From positions 1 to 54,129 of the forward strand of contig JAEUWI010000050.1 of NCBI GenBank assembly GCA_016791475.1: a DNA stretch of 54,129 bases. Direction: 5' to 3'. The position numbers were made by a program, and so were the translations under genes. Under the pieces are notes generated by a model. It worked only from the letters and a program-made list of their open reading frames with translations, had not been told where the DNA came from and did not search any database. Below are positions 1 to 9,376 of this stretch, piece by piece (positions within the stretch are counted from its first letter, which is position 1; every line of letters begins with the position of its first letter). This stretch comes from Candidatus Hydrogenedentota bacterium. GTDB lineage: Bacteria > Hydrogenedentota > Hydrogenedentia > Hydrogenedentales > JAEUWI01.

Positions 1-391
1 TCGATGGGACCTCTTTTGGAAAGAATACTTGGCCCTACAGCACGCCGCTTGAGCGGTAGTATTAAAACTGCACCCTATCTTTTCCCGGTCAACTCACTTC
101 TATGGACCACGGAAAGGCACGGAATTTCACGGAAACGAACTTGTTCCACACCCCGTGGGTCGGTAATTGCTTATCAAAGGCAATCTTAGAGCCATCGTCA
201 TTTGCGCCAATTTGCGTAGATTTTCGGTCTAGAATTCCTGTTTTTGCCATGGTGGTGCGAGGCGACGGCCCGCCAAAGGAAGTTGGATAGAATATGATTG
301 TTTTTTCAGTATTGCGGGAAAAATGAATTCATGCTAGGGTAGCGAAATGAGGCAGTAACGCGGCGGGGTACCGCAATAAGGGAGTGGCAGC
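1..391. other. non-coding leader with two dispersed-repeat fragments
   Basis: No convincing gene is visible. Two pieces recur elsewhere in the window. A CACGGAA-rich stretch at 106-136 matches 10292-10320 closely. A TTTGCG-periodic stretch at 200-226 belongs to the 10-nt array family seen best at 39210-39241. A weak promoter-like pair, TTGCGG at 313 and TAGGGT at 336 with 17-nt spacing, lies before the next gene; this is only a guess. Confidence 0.5.
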
Positions 392-1489
392 ATGGATCGG
401 CGGCTTTTCGTGGCAAGCGTGGTGTTAACGCAAGCCTTCTTGTTTCACATCAATTCACCCGCAAGGGCTGAGCAGCCATCCGCCGAAGAGGCCACGCTGC
501 TCGAATCCATCATCGCGCAACACGAAGCCACGATTCAGAAGATCGAATCGAGTCCGCTTTTTGTGGAGTACTCGTGGCGTACCACCAGGACCGTGGGCCC
601 TGGTCCGGGGCCAAACGGGGAGGATCTGAGCGGTCCTATGGTCACCGAGGGGCACGCCCGATACTGGAAGGATGGGTCCTCATACTGTGAGGATCGCGAC
701 CTGAAAAATACATGGACCGAGACAGGCAAAGTCACTGATGGCGGCAATATATTCTTGCGCAATGAAAGCTACGCGATAGAATACCGCAAGATCAATCCTG
801 TGCTGAACTTCTTTCCCTTCGATGTGCAAGGTAATCCGCCCCAGACCGTCAAAGACCAGAGTGAACTCCACCCGAATCCAGACATCCTTCGCGAGGCCAT
901 TCGATACAGCGGCCGCGAGACACTCCGGGAAGCCTGCGAAAAAGAAAGGGGCAAGTATTCCTGGACGCCGTCCGAGGTCGATGTGGATGGTAAGCGCTAC
1001 TATAAAATAACGGTCGAAAAACCTGGCGCGGATAAAAAGTCGGTGCAGAGAGAGCTTCTGTTCGATCCGCAATGTGGATACCTGATCAAAGAATCCCGCA
1101 CCTACAACAAGGCTGGTGTCCCGTTTTATGTCGTCCAGGCCACCTTCGAAGCGGCCGGAGATGGGCTGTGGTTTCCCAAAACAGTTACCAGAAACATCTC
1201 AGAGGGCCAGCATGTATCCGACTATCAAATAGAGAAAATTTCCCTCGGCGATCCCGAGATTGGGAAAAGCCTCACGCTTGAGGCCCTGGAAATCGACCGT
1301 GCGTCGATACTCATGATCGAACACGCCAAAGGGGGAGCAATGAACAGGAAAGGCTACCTGGACGGCAAGTGGGTTCCCTACGATTCGCTACCGCAGGAAC
1401 GGAAAGACGCCATCGGCGACGCACGCCGCAAGGCGAATGCTCAAAGGGGACATGTGCAACCTGTGACAGGCAAGGCGAGCGAACCATGA
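392..1489 (+). CDS. secreted protein of unknown function, first of two tandem paralogs
   Basis: A 365-aa protein with a signal peptide at residues 1-26 (hydrophobic core, likely cleavage after SPARA). The ATG has a good ribosome site, AAGGGAG at 378-384, 7 nt upstream. The mature part is mixed beta-rich and reads like a LolA/LolB-type fold, with phrases such as YYKITVE followed by LLFDP and FPKTV; that fold is my inference. It aligns end to end with the protein at 2430-3536, sharing blocks such as DLSGPMV, GDPEIGK and TLEAL at roughly half identity by eye. I do not recognise a named family. It is probably periplasmic or surface-associated and part of the envelope cluster that runs to 7895. 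Confidence 0.8.
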   Translation: MDRRLFVASVVLTQAFLFHINSPARAEQPSAEEATLLESIIAQHEATIQKIESSPLFVEYSWRTTRTVGPGPGPNGEDLSGPMVTEGHARYWKDGSSYCEDRDLKNTWTETGKVTDGGNIFLRNESYAIEYRKINPVLNFFPFDVQGNPPQTVKDQSELHPNPDILREAIRYSGRETLREACEKERGKYSWTPSEVDVDGKRYYKITVEKPGADKKSVQRELLFDPQCGYLIKESRTYNKAGVPFYVVQATFEAAGDGLWFPKTVTRNISEGQHVSDYQIEKISLGDPEIGKSLTLEALEIDRASILMIEHAKGGAMNRKGYLDGKWVPYDSLPQERKDAIGDARRKANAQRGHVQPVTGKASEP

Positions 1490-1718
1490 GTATCAAAAAG
1501 TCGGGTCGCCGCCAATGGCGCGCATAACCGAGTGCGAAGAATGATCGAACGCATTTCAAGCGCGGATTCAATGACATCAGTTAAATAACCCCGCGCCGCG
1601 AACTATTCAGTGGGTGTCCCGAATTGAGAATCCGCGATACGCTTTCCGCAGGAATTCGAGCTTTTTCAACATTCATCCCGGCCTTGAGTCCGTGAAGCGC
1701 GCCGCCCAGAAATTTATC

Positions 1719-1747
1719 TTGACAGGTGTACTCGTTTTGTGTAAGGT
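1719..1747 (+). promoter_or_regulatory. candidate sigma70-type promoter
   Basis: TTGACA at 1719-1724 is a perfect -35 hexamer, followed after 17 nt by TAAGGT at 1742-1747, a weak -10. If used, it would give a leader of about 680 nt before the gene at 2430, so it may instead serve something smaller or be fortuitous. Confidence 0.35.
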
Positions 1748-2136
1748 GAATTTAGCGGCACCGTGTCGCGGCAGTAGTAGCAGTAAAATATGAGTGCATT
1801 ACACTAAGGAAGAGGGCTTCTGGAATGTGCCTGTTTTCTCACCGAGTTTCGTTTCTCTGTGGATCCTCCCTTCTGCCCACCCTCTTCCACTCCCCCTATA
1901 GCGTAACAATTATTTCTGCGGTGTTTGCGGGGGTGGGGGCAGTGCGGGCTCAGTTGAATTGCAGGCCCCGCAGGGTATGGAGTCTTCTCTGCGAATGGCC
2001 CCTTCCCCCCGCGTCCCCGATAGCCCGGTCTCCCCGCTCCGCCTGGCCGAAGGCTCGCTGGGGCTGGCCAACCCCCTTTCTTCGACTCCGCCCGTTCCCC
2101 TCCGCCCCGACGCGCAGTCGTTGCCTGTGGAGGATT

Positions 2137-2224
2137 CTGTCATTCCCGCGAAAGTGGGAATCCAGGGACCTGACACAGCGAACTCCGCTATCGCGCTGGA
2201 TCCCCGCCTTCGCGGGGATGACAG
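2137..2224. repeat. inverted-repeat element of the widespread CATTCCCGCGAAAG type
   Basis: Two 29-nt arms, 2137-2165 and 2196-2224, are inverted copies matching at 25 of 29 positions, separated by 30 nt. Each arm is itself a hairpin (ATTCCCGCG/GTGGGAAT and ATCCCCGCC/GCGGGGAT). The motif resembles the core of Neisseria dRS3-like and many proteobacterial intergenic repeats, which give the spurious peptides IPAKAGIQ and PAFAGMT when translated. It is the only copy I see in this window. Confidence 0.75.
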
Positions 2225-2429
2225 TTCTTCAAGCCCACATTCTGGTCACACCCGACCGCCTGGTAATATAAGCACGCCCGGGCCGGGGGGGGACGTAAAT
2301 GCGAACCTCGATATCGAACTCACCGAAGGCGAAGGTCAAGAGCGCCGCGCCAGGCGTCAAAACCGGGTTGTAAAGTTAATGTGTGGGAAATTCAATCCCT
2401 GGCGGTATGACTACAATAGGAGTAGTGGG

Positions 2430-3536
2430 ATGTTGTGGAAAGTATGCACCCTCAGTTTCAGTGCCGGGTTTCTCCTTGTTGCTCCGGTCCATGCTGATCC
2501 CGACTCGGCGATTCAAGCCGATAGCGCGCTCCTAGAGAGTCTCGTCGCTCAAAATGAGGCAACGGTTCGAAAACTCGAGTCAAGCCCGCTCTACGCGGAG
2601 TACACCTGGCGGACCACGAAGACTATGAGCCCCATACCCTCGCCGGATGGGGCCGATCTGAGCGGCCCGATGGTCATTGAAGGGCGCGCCCGCTACTGGC
2701 GCGATGGTGCTTCGTTTTGTGAGGATAAAGATGTAAGGAATACCTGGACGGCCAGTGGCGAAGTTCGGGATGTCAGCAATATCTTCATGATCAATGATCG
2801 CTACGCTGTCAACTATTACAAGGAATTCCATGAACTTCATCTCTACCAATTGGATGACAGGAACAATCTGTACCAGGCGGTCAAGTCCAAGGTAGAGATC
2901 AACCCATACCCAGACATACTTCGATTTGGCACCCGCTACAGTACGCGTCGAACGCTCAAGGAAGCCTACGAGGGGGAACTGGGCGGCGGGCAGGCGGATT
3001 ACCGCTGGACGCCCTCCGAGATTGACCTAGACGGCAAGCCTTACTACAAAATAGTTGTTGAACGGATTGAAGGGGCTAAGATGCTACATCAAAAGGAAAT
3101 ATTGCTCGATCCCCGTAGCGGATTCCTTATTGCCGAATCCAGCACATACAACAAGACTGGCGATCCCTTTTACATTGTCCAGGCGCGCTTCCAGCAACTC
3201 GCAGACGGAATGTGTTTTCCAAAATCGGCCTCCCGGAAACTTACTCAGGACAATGAGATAATGAATATTGAAGTCGAGAAAGTGACGTTGGGGGATCCCG
3301 AGATCGGAAAAATGATCACACTCGAGGCATTGGATATCGACCGAGAATCCACGATCATGTACGAATACTCAAACAGGGGCACGCAGCGGACACTGAAAGG
3401 TTACTGGGGCGATAAGTGGGTTCTATTAGATCTGTTGCCGCCTGAGGTCAGGAAGGCGATCGGTGAAGCACAGCGTAAGGCAAATGTTGCGTCGCAACAT
3501 TTGCAAGGTCTACCAAACAAGGAGAATGAACGATGA
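2430..3536 (+). CDS. secreted protein of unknown function, second tandem paralog
   Basis: A 368-aa protein. The ATG at 2430 is chosen because AGGAG lies about 7 nt upstream and a signal peptide follows directly (residues 1-23, ending PVHA). The frame is open further upstream, but that part is repeat sequence. The mature part matches the gene at 392 throughout (shared LESSPL, DLSGPMV, GDPEIGK, TLEAL), so the pair is a tandem duplication separated by 940 bp of non-coding DNA. Its stop overlaps the start of the Cys-rich gene by 4 nt (ATGA), indicating translational coupling. A LolA-like fold is possible but unproven. Confidence 0.8.
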   Translation: MLWKVCTLSFSAGFLLVAPVHADPDSAIQADSALLESLVAQNEATVRKLESSPLYAEYTWRTTKTMSPIPSPDGADLSGPMVIEGRARYWRDGASFCEDKDVRNTWTASGEVRDVSNIFMINDRYAVNYYKEFHELHLYQLDDRNNLYQAVKSKVEINPYPDILRFGTRYSTRRTLKEAYEGELGGGQADYRWTPSEIDLDGKPYYKIVVERIEGAKMLHQKEILLDPRSGFLIAESSTYNKTGDPFYIVQARFQQLADGMCFPKSASRKLTQDNEIMNIEVEKVTLGDPEIGKMITLEALDIDRESTIMYEYSNRGTQRTLKGYWGDKWVLLDLLPPEVRKAIGEAQRKANVASQHLQGLPNKENER

Positions 3537-3961
3537 AAGCCAATATTCGGAGATGCGTTGCTATAGTGCTGGGTGGAGTTGCGGTTTTGAGCGGGCTAAT
3601 TTTGATCACGATCGAAGTGAGGGCGTCTTGTTATGACGAGTGGAGTTGTTCGATATTTACCACTACCGGGACTTGCGAAGAGAGATGTGCATCTGCTCCT
3701 CTTCTATGCACTTGGAAAACGGAAGGCGTATCGCAACAACCTGTTGTGCACCCCGTTGCCGAGGGCTACGAAGAACCCGTACCATCCGATGAGCCGCCGT
3801 ATATGGGCGTCTGCTATTACCAAATTGGATGCAACCTATCGGAAGAGCCTTGCACTTGGCCTACGGGCGATCCGGCTGAAGAGTTTTTTTGTGAGACAGG
3901 AGATGTGATAGGAAATCATCAAACGGTTACGTTTATGGATTATCTTGAAGAGTGTTCGTGA
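3533..3961 (+). CDS. small cysteine-rich secreted protein
   Basis: A 142-aa product starting inside the stop of the preceding gene (ATGA overlap), so the two are very likely co-translated. Residues 1-32 look like a signal peptide or single membrane anchor (a long hydrophobic run ending VRAS). The remaining ~110 residues hold ten cysteines, an even number suggesting up to five disulfides, in short spacings such as CYDEWSC and CEERC, plus an acidic Pro-rich middle. No known family is recognised. Because it is coupled to the secreted paralog, it is probably exported with it. A hairpin that could end transcription follows at 3999-4032. Confidence 0.7.
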   Translation: MKANIRRCVAIVLGGVAVLSGLILITIEVRASCYDEWSCSIFTTTGTCEERCASAPLLCTWKTEGVSQQPVVHPVAEGYEEPVPSDEPPYMGVCYYQIGCNLSEEPCTWPTGDPAEEFFCETGDVIGNHQTVTFMDYLEECS

Positions 3962-3998
3962 TATGGTCGAATCCAACTCTTACCGTTGAACGGAATTC

Positions 3999-4032
3999 TT
4001 TTGCGGGGGGGGCTGTCAACCTCCCCGCAAAA
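3999..4032 (+). terminator. possible transcription terminator hairpin
   Basis: TTTTGCGGGG at 3999-4008 pairs perfectly with CCCCGCAAAA at 4023-4032 across a 14-nt loop, just after the Cys-rich gene. No long T-tract follows, so it may only attenuate, or mark an RNA end, before the DUF1573 gene. Confidence 0.4.
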
Positions 4033-4167
4033 CACAATTCGTTTGCTAAGGAGTTTGGGGCGTGGCCGGTGGAGATAGCTTCTGCGAGTCCGAGTCGTTC
4101 AGAGGCAGGAAACTCGATCTTTTGAAGCTGACTAAAGTAAGTGCGAACAAGCGAGGAGGGTGGGCAG

Positions 4168-5184
4168 TTGGAAGGGTTGCGTAGACATATGTGGACGTGG
4201 CTTGCGGCGGTGCTACCTGGATTCTTCTTTGTTGCGGCTTGCTCAGGCGGATCGAATGACCGAGCACAAAAGAGTTTATTCGAGTTCGGCAATGTAGTGG
4301 AAGGGGAGCGAATTAGACATATCTTTGAGCTGAAAAATAATACGGACGTGGAACTGGCCATTAACGAAATGGCAGCATCGTGCGGATGCACCGCCGTAAA
4401 ACCATCAAGTCGCACGCTTGCGCCTCACTCAACAATTGAATTCGCGGTGGAGTTGGATACGCGGGGCAAATCGGGAAGGACCTCCGCAAAGGTTCTAGTT
4501 GCCCTATCGGATAATTCCACACGGGAATTCAATCTTTCTGGATACGTGTACAACAAGGTGCTCCCTCCGCTGGACTTCAAATCCGTGACCAATTCGGAGT
4601 CCGTTGTCCGGTCTTTTGATTTAAATTGGCCAGTTAAGTCTGAATTCGCTATTGCGGAAATTATATACGACAGGGAGTTGTTTGATGTCCGTACGGAAGA
4701 TCATTCCAGAGAGAAGACGAGCACCATCAGCGTATCTCTCGTTCCGGGAGTCCCGTACGGCGTTTTCAATTCGGTCGTGGAGATTCGGACGAACAGCCCG
4801 GAGCAGCCAAGCTACACGCTTTCGGTGATGGGTTATGTCGAGCATCCCATCGAGATCATCAGCGACCGATTGGCGGCGGGTATGCTTGATCCGGGAAGGA
4901 CGACAGTGCTTACTGCGGAATTCAAAGCACCGTACGGAGGCGTTCTTACGGTGAAAAATGCCAAGTACGTGACGGGTATATCGGGCGCGTGGAGGTTTCT
5001 GGGAGAGAGGGATGACATTTACTTGCTGGAGTTCGAGCTGATTCCTCCGGAAAGTCCTGAGGAGAAGGTCGCAATAGCGACATTGCAGGTTGAAGCGTCC
5101 GTGGGGGAGTACACGCGTACTTTTGAAATCGAGGGGATGGGTATCGTAACCCGAACGACGCCTGTGGCAGAGAAGACTCCGTAG
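4168..5184 (+). CDS. DUF1573 domain lipoprotein
   Basis: A 338-aa product. The TTG at 4168 is chosen because AGGAGG lies 8 nt upstream and it gives a charged n-region (RR) before the hydrophobic run and the lipobox VAAC. The ATG at 4189 is the alternative and keeps the lipobox but has a poorer ribosome site. After the lipidated Cys comes a DUF1573 domain (F.FGNV..GE, then FELKNNTD, CGCTAVKPS, TLAPHS, the usual Ig-like signature), followed by two further beta-rich segments. DUF1573 proteins are envelope Ig-like proteins of unclear role, common in Bacteroidetes and Planctomycetes. It ends 41 nt before the next gene and is probably in its operon. Confidence 0.85.
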   Translation: MEGLRRHMWTWLAAVLPGFFFVAACSGGSNDRAQKSLFEFGNVVEGERIRHIFELKNNTDVELAINEMAASCGCTAVKPSSRTLAPHSTIEFAVELDTRGKSGRTSAKVLVALSDNSTREFNLSGYVYNKVLPPLDFKSVTNSESVVRSFDLNWPVKSEFAIAEIIYDRELFDVRTEDHSREKTSTISVSLVPGVPYGVFNSVVEIRTNSPEQPSYTLSVMGYVEHPIEIISDRLAAGMLDPGRTTVLTAEFKAPYGGVLTVKNAKYVTGISGAWRFLGERDDIYLLEFELIPPESPEEKVAIATLQVEASVGEYTRTFEIEGMGIVTRTTPVAEKTP

Positions 5185-5225
5185 GGCCGCTTTTTTTGCT
5201 ATACCGAACAGACAAGGAGGGCGTC

Positions 5226-7895
5226 ATGAATCGATGGCTAGTTAGACTGGCGCTGAGTATAACCGTTGTCGCACTAGTCTTCGCTGTGTATGTCTTTACG
5301 CGGCTGGATCGGGATAGTATTCAAATCTCATCCAACGAAAGTGCGCTTTCCTCCGCGCCGCCGCCGGTGGGGCTATCCCCCGCAGTCACTGAACCGGTTC
5401 GAAGTAAACCAGTGAGCGCGTCCCAGTCCGACGTAATTCACCCAGGTGCCATTGGCGGTCGCCTGTTCAACGAGGACGGTTCTCCGGGCACCGGCATTGA
5501 GATCTCGGCACAGCCCCTTCCCATGAATACGTCCGACTTCGGAAACGAAGCCCTCTCCCCGCCCGTGGTCGCCCAGCCGGATGAGCGCGGAGTCTTCCAC
5601 ATCAACAATCTACCTTTCGGCAACTATGCCGTGCAGGCCCAGGCGGAAGGGCGAATCGCCCGAGCCTCCTGCCGACTCAATCGCGAAACACCGGTGGCGG
5701 ATGTCTTGCTGGTCCTTCAGGAATCCGCCGGGATCGCGGGGCGCGTCGTGGACCCTGCGGGTGCGGGTGTGCCCGGCGCGACGATCTACCCCTTGCTCCT
5801 GGATGGCAAGGAGCGACAATCGTCAGCACTGCTGGCGGACGTAACCCTCGCGGATGGCGAGGGAAACTTCGCCCTGCCCTGGCTCGAGGCGGGAGTCTGG
5901 ACCCTGCAGGCGCGCGCACCAGGATTCGCGCCGACCATGTCTATTCCAATTGCTACGGGTACGCTGGATGCGGTAATACAACTGGAGCCCGGCGTGCCCG
6001 TGTCAGGCCGCACGGTGGAGGGGGGGGCGCCTGCGGCGGAGGTGAAGGTGACCCTTGCTACCGTGGGTATCGACGCGCCTGATTTGACGGTGACATCGGA
6101 TGTGCAGGGTTCCTTCATCTTTGACGCCGTAGGGCCGGGCAATTATGAACTCCGTGGGGCAAAGGTGGGCCAGATCGTCAAGAACGCCCCGATCCAGCTT
6201 GCCGTGGCGAATTTGCCCCAGGAGGGCCTCGTGCTCGAATTGGTTCCAGGCGGCGTGGCGCGCGGTCGCGTGACCGACGGGGACACCGGCATCGGAATAT
6301 CAGGCGTCACGGTGAAGGCCTCATTCGAAGGGAACAATCGGCTCAGTCAGGTTTCTCAACCATCGGATTTGGAAGGCCGCTTTGAAGTTACCGGACTCAA
6401 TACCGGTGCCCACGAGTTCTTCGCCTCTGAGGCCCCCGGCTACTCCCGATTCGGTCGGGGCCAGAGCACCGTTAAGGCGACCGTTACCTCGGGCGAAACC
6501 TTGGAGGACATAGCCATCGTGTTGTCGCGGGGCATCGTGGTGACGGGACACGTCGTTGACACCGAAGGCAAACCGGTTGGGGGTGCGTTCGTAAATGGGC
6601 GGGTACAGGGTTGGCAGGATCAGCAGACCACCGGGCAGGACGGGGCTTTTACCCTGAGCCGTCTGAAAGGGGGAGAACTTATCCGCGTGTTGGCCCGCAC
6701 CTCGAGCGCAATCTCGCCCGAATACGTACTCGACATTCCCCCTGCGGGCCTGAAGGATGTAGACCTGGTCCTGGAGCTTGCCACTGACGGACTGATCGCG
6801 GGCGTGGTGGTGGACCGGCGGAGCCAGCCCTTTCACGGTCGTGTTTCCCTCGCCCTGGCGGATGAAGCGGCCCATCGCACCACGAATCGCACGAACACCG
6901 ATGCCGAAGGGCGCTTTCTCTTTGCCAACGTGGCTGCGGGCAGCTACAAAATCGGTGCGAGTCCGGCGGACGGTGTCGGGCGGGAACTGCTTCGTCTTAC
7001 GATGAAACCCGGACAGCAGGTGCGCGATCTACGGTTGGTCTTCGATGAAGAGGCCTCCCTGGAAATCTCGGGCAAGGTATCCGACGAATCGGGCGCGCCC
7101 GTCGCGGCCAACCTGCGCCTGGAACGGCTGGAGGAGAGAAGTCACATCGCCCAGTCCATGGGAACTGCCGTGGTCGATGGCACGTTCAAATTTCAAGGGC
7201 TGTCCGAGGGGATGTTCAGTATCACCGCGTCCGCACCGGACTATTCCAATGCCACGGTCGACGATATCGCCTCGGGGAGCAAGGATGTTTCCATCGTGCT
7301 CTCCAGTCGCTTGAGCATTAGCGGAATCGTGGTTTCCGGCGAAAATGTTCCGATCACCGATTTTGAAGTGGCAGCTATCCCCGCGGGCGCACCCGTCGAA
7401 TCGTCGTACTTCTTCCTCGTACCGTTTAAGCGTGTTTCGGACCCCGAAGGGGCCTACAGCCTCTCTGTGGATGAAGGGCGTTACGACGTGGTCGCGCGGG
7501 CGCCCGGCTTTGCCATGGGCCGGGCCAACGCAGGCCCCGTCACCTCCGAAGGCGTCGGGGGTGTGGACATCGTGCTGTGGGCGCAAGCCTCGGTTCAGGG
7601 GCGTATAGTCGACCAGGCGGGACAACCCGTCGTCGGCGCCGCGATTTTCCTGGGCACGCTTCCGAATGGCGCGGCAAACCTCACGGATTTCGCGGCCGCC
7701 CGATCCGGCCCGGAGGGCCAATTTGAGATCGGTGCGCCCGAGGCCGACCGGGGGCTGCACCTCAGTGCGTTCCACCGCGACGCTGGCGCGGGGGAAGTTG
7801 TCGGAGACAGCAACACGTCGGAGCCGATAGAGATCCAGCTACAGCCTGTCGCGTCCGAAACCGAGACGGAGGCCGCCGAAAGGGAGCCCAACTGA
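5226..7895 (+). CDS. large surface protein of carboxypeptidase-regulatory-like repeats
   Basis: An 889-aa protein. The ATG at 5226 follows AAGGAGG closely. Residues 1-25 form an N-terminal membrane anchor or signal. After a Pro/Ser-rich linker there are about nine tandem beta-sandwich repeats, each opening with a variant of GRVVD..G.PV.GA.V (for example GRVVDPAGAGVPGA and GRIVDQAGQPVVGA). Many are followed by a G.F.L or G.Y.L strand, the pattern of CarboxypepD_reg-like/Cna-B-like domains. No catalytic domain is visible, so it is likely a rod-like adhesive or structural envelope protein. It is the last gene of the cluster starting at 392. The C-terminus is acidic (TETEAAE). Confidence 0.85.
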   Translation: MNRWLVRLALSITVVALVFAVYVFTRLDRDSIQISSNESALSSAPPPVGLSPAVTEPVRSKPVSASQSDVIHPGAIGGRLFNEDGSPGTGIEISAQPLPMNTSDFGNEALSPPVVAQPDERGVFHINNLPFGNYAVQAQAEGRIARASCRLNRETPVADVLLVLQESAGIAGRVVDPAGAGVPGATIYPLLLDGKERQSSALLADVTLADGEGNFALPWLEAGVWTLQARAPGFAPTMSIPIATGTLDAVIQLEPGVPVSGRTVEGGAPAAEVKVTLATVGIDAPDLTVTSDVQGSFIFDAVGPGNYELRGAKVGQIVKNAPIQLAVANLPQEGLVLELVPGGVARGRVTDGDTGIGISGVTVKASFEGNNRLSQVSQPSDLEGRFEVTGLNTGAHEFFASEAPGYSRFGRGQSTVKATVTSGETLEDIAIVLSRGIVVTGHVVDTEGKPVGGAFVNGRVQGWQDQQTTGQDGAFTLSRLKGGELIRVLARTSSAISPEYVLDIPPAGLKDVDLVLELATDGLIAGVVVDRRSQPFHGRVSLALADEAAHRTTNRTNTDAEGRFLFANVAAGSYKIGASPADGVGRELLRLTMKPGQQVRDLRLVFDEEASLEISGKVSDESGAPVAANLRLERLEERSHIAQSMGTAVVDGTFKFQGLSEGMFSITASAPDYSNATVDDIASGSKDVSIVLSSRLSISGIVVSGENVPITDFEVAAIPAGAPVESSYFFLVPFKRVSDPEGAYSLSVDEGRYDVVARAPGFAMGRANAGPVTSEGVGGVDIVLWAQASVQGRIVDQAGQPVVGAAIFLGTLPNGAANLTDFAAARSGPEGQFEIGAPEADRGLHLSAFHRDAGAGEVVGDSNTSEPIEIQLQPVASETETEAAEREPN

Positions 7896-7951
7896 GTGGC
7901 AGCCGCGTGTGAATCGCCACGCGCAGAAAACACCACGCCAGTAATTGAAAC

Positions 7952-9376
7952 TTACTCCACCCGCGGCACCTGCATCCGGCTGCCGCCGCGCTTGCTCAGC
8001 ACCTGATCCGCCCGCATCACTTCCGGGCGCTCTTCGAAGATCGCCTCGAAGCTGGGGAAGCGCTCGACGGCCTGGTTCCGCTCCGCATAGCATTTGATCA
8101 GGTGCATGGTGAAGAGCAGGCGCGCGATCTGGTACTGGGTCATGTCGCCGCAGAGAATGCCGAAGCCGTGGGTGCAGGCATGGGCCAGCACGTCCGCGCA
8201 GGCATCGGGCCGGGCGGAATCCACCACGGACCACGCGAAGAGGTCCAGGCCATCCGCCTCCGCCGGCGTGTCCTGTTGCTGGGATTCAAACACCGAGGTG
8301 AGCCGCTCATAGACCGAAACCACCCGGTCAAACCAGAAGAACAGCGCCCGGTAACCCTCCTCCTGCAAATCCACCACCACGCGCGCATCGTCCACCGAGC
8401 TGAGCGACTGCGTGGCCAGGTAATGCTCCCGGTCCTCGTTCGCATCCGGCACCATCCGCACGCGCAGCTTCTCCTGCGGATCGCCATAGTTGAAGCTCTC
8501 CAGGATCGTCGCCGTGTCCAGCTTGCCCTGGGAGAGGAGGCTGGCGTCCACCAGCATCCGCGACACCAGCTCATGCTGGCTAAGCGCCCGCTCCAGATCC
8601 GTGTCCGGTTCGAAGAGGTCGATGCGCCAGTCAAACCACATGTCGTGAAACAGCGTCGAAAGCTGATCGCCCGCCCGATCCGCCTGGCCGCCCCAGCAGG
8701 CCCGCGTCAGATCGGAAAAGCGCTTCTGAAAGTGCCCCCGCGTCCTGCGAAATACCTTATGCGCCAGAATATAGCGCACCACAAAAATCCGGTCGATCAC
8801 CAGATGCGCGCTCGCGGGCGTGCACTGCGTCCGCGTCACGAATTGCTTTACCCAGAACAGGCGCCACTCCCGCAACTGGCGCGACATGACGCTTCGCGGC
8901 GGACGGCGCAACTCCGTCAGCGAACCCCGGTCCATCGACTCCTTGCGCAGCGCCACCGCCAACTCCTCGCGAAATTCCTGGGGCGTATCGGCGAAGAGGA
9001 GGAGGGTGTCTTCCGTCAGGTCATAGAGGTAGGCGCTGTTCATATCGCTGATGAGCAGATAGCGGATATTCAGCGTGCGGACGCTGTTCACCAGCAGCCG
9101 CGTCATCTTGCAGAAGTCCAGGCCCCGATCGGTCAGGCCCGAAGGCGGCTCCAGCTTGCCGGGGCGCAGGAACAGCGTCGCCAGCGTATCGCCCGACTGA
9201 GCGCGCAGCAGAAAAGGCACCGCGCCCGTCGAAGCCACGCCGTCCCCCGGCGAAAAAGGCAGGGGAAACTCCCACCCCAGAATCGCCAGAAATCGCCGCG
9301 CACAGGCTTGCAGATCCAGGCCCGTCGCCTGCCACGCTTCGCACACGGCTTTCAATTCAAGACCGGTGTCCCTCAT
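7952..9376 (-). CDS. 474-aa protein of unknown function coupled to a winged-helix regulator
   Basis: Translation starts at an ATG overlapping the stop of the upstream winged-helix gene by 4 nt (TCAT on the plus strand at 9373-9376), so the pair is translationally coupled. The protein has no signal peptide and is rich in helices. A central part (ASAHLVIDRIFVVRYILAH, then LFHDMWFDWRIDLFEPD, then LESFNYG) loosely recalls the helical N-terminal region of Eco57I/PglX-like restriction-methylase proteins. No methylase motif (NPPY) or nuclease motif is present, so that likeness is weak. It could be a sensor or effector in an unrecognised two-gene module. The function is not known. Confidence 0.75.
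   Translation of the reverse strand: MRDTGLELKAVCEAWQATGLDLQACARRFLAILGWEFPLPFSPGDGVASTGAVPFLLRAQSGDTLATLFLRPGKLEPPSGLTDRGLDFCKMTRLLVNSVRTLNIRYLLISDMNSAYLYDLTEDTLLLFADTPQEFREELAVALRKESMDRGSLTELRRPPRSVMSRQLREWRLFWVKQFVTRTQCTPASAHLVIDRIFVVRYILAHKVFRRTRGHFQKRFSDLTRACWGGQADRAGDQLSTLFHDMWFDWRIDLFEPDTDLERALSQHELVSRMLVDASLLSQGKLDTATILESFNYGDPQEKLRVRMVPDANEDREHYLATQSLSSVDDARVVVDLQEEGYRALFFWFDRVVSVYERLTSVFESQQQDTPAEADGLDLFAWSVVDSARPDACADVLAHACTHGFGILCGDMTQYQIARLLFTMHLIKCYAERNQAVERFPSFEAIFEERPEVMRADQVLSKRGGSRMQVPRVE

Larger units (their letters stand above)
1490..2429. other. 940-bp intergenic region between the two paralogs
   Basis: No gene is supported. The region holds a sigma70-like promoter candidate at 1719-1747 and an inverted-repeat element at 2137-2224. 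A 148-codon open frame from 1825 has a ribosome-site-like GGAAGAGG ahead of it, but its product is low-complexity and runs through the repeat (giving the familiar spurious peptide PAFAGMT). It is therefore treated as non-coding. Confidence 0.6.

Noticed and set aside
1825-2271. 148-codon open frame with a ribosome-site-like leader
   Set aside because: The product is low-complexity and runs through the inverted repeat, giving the known spurious PAFAGMT peptide. There is no homology cue.
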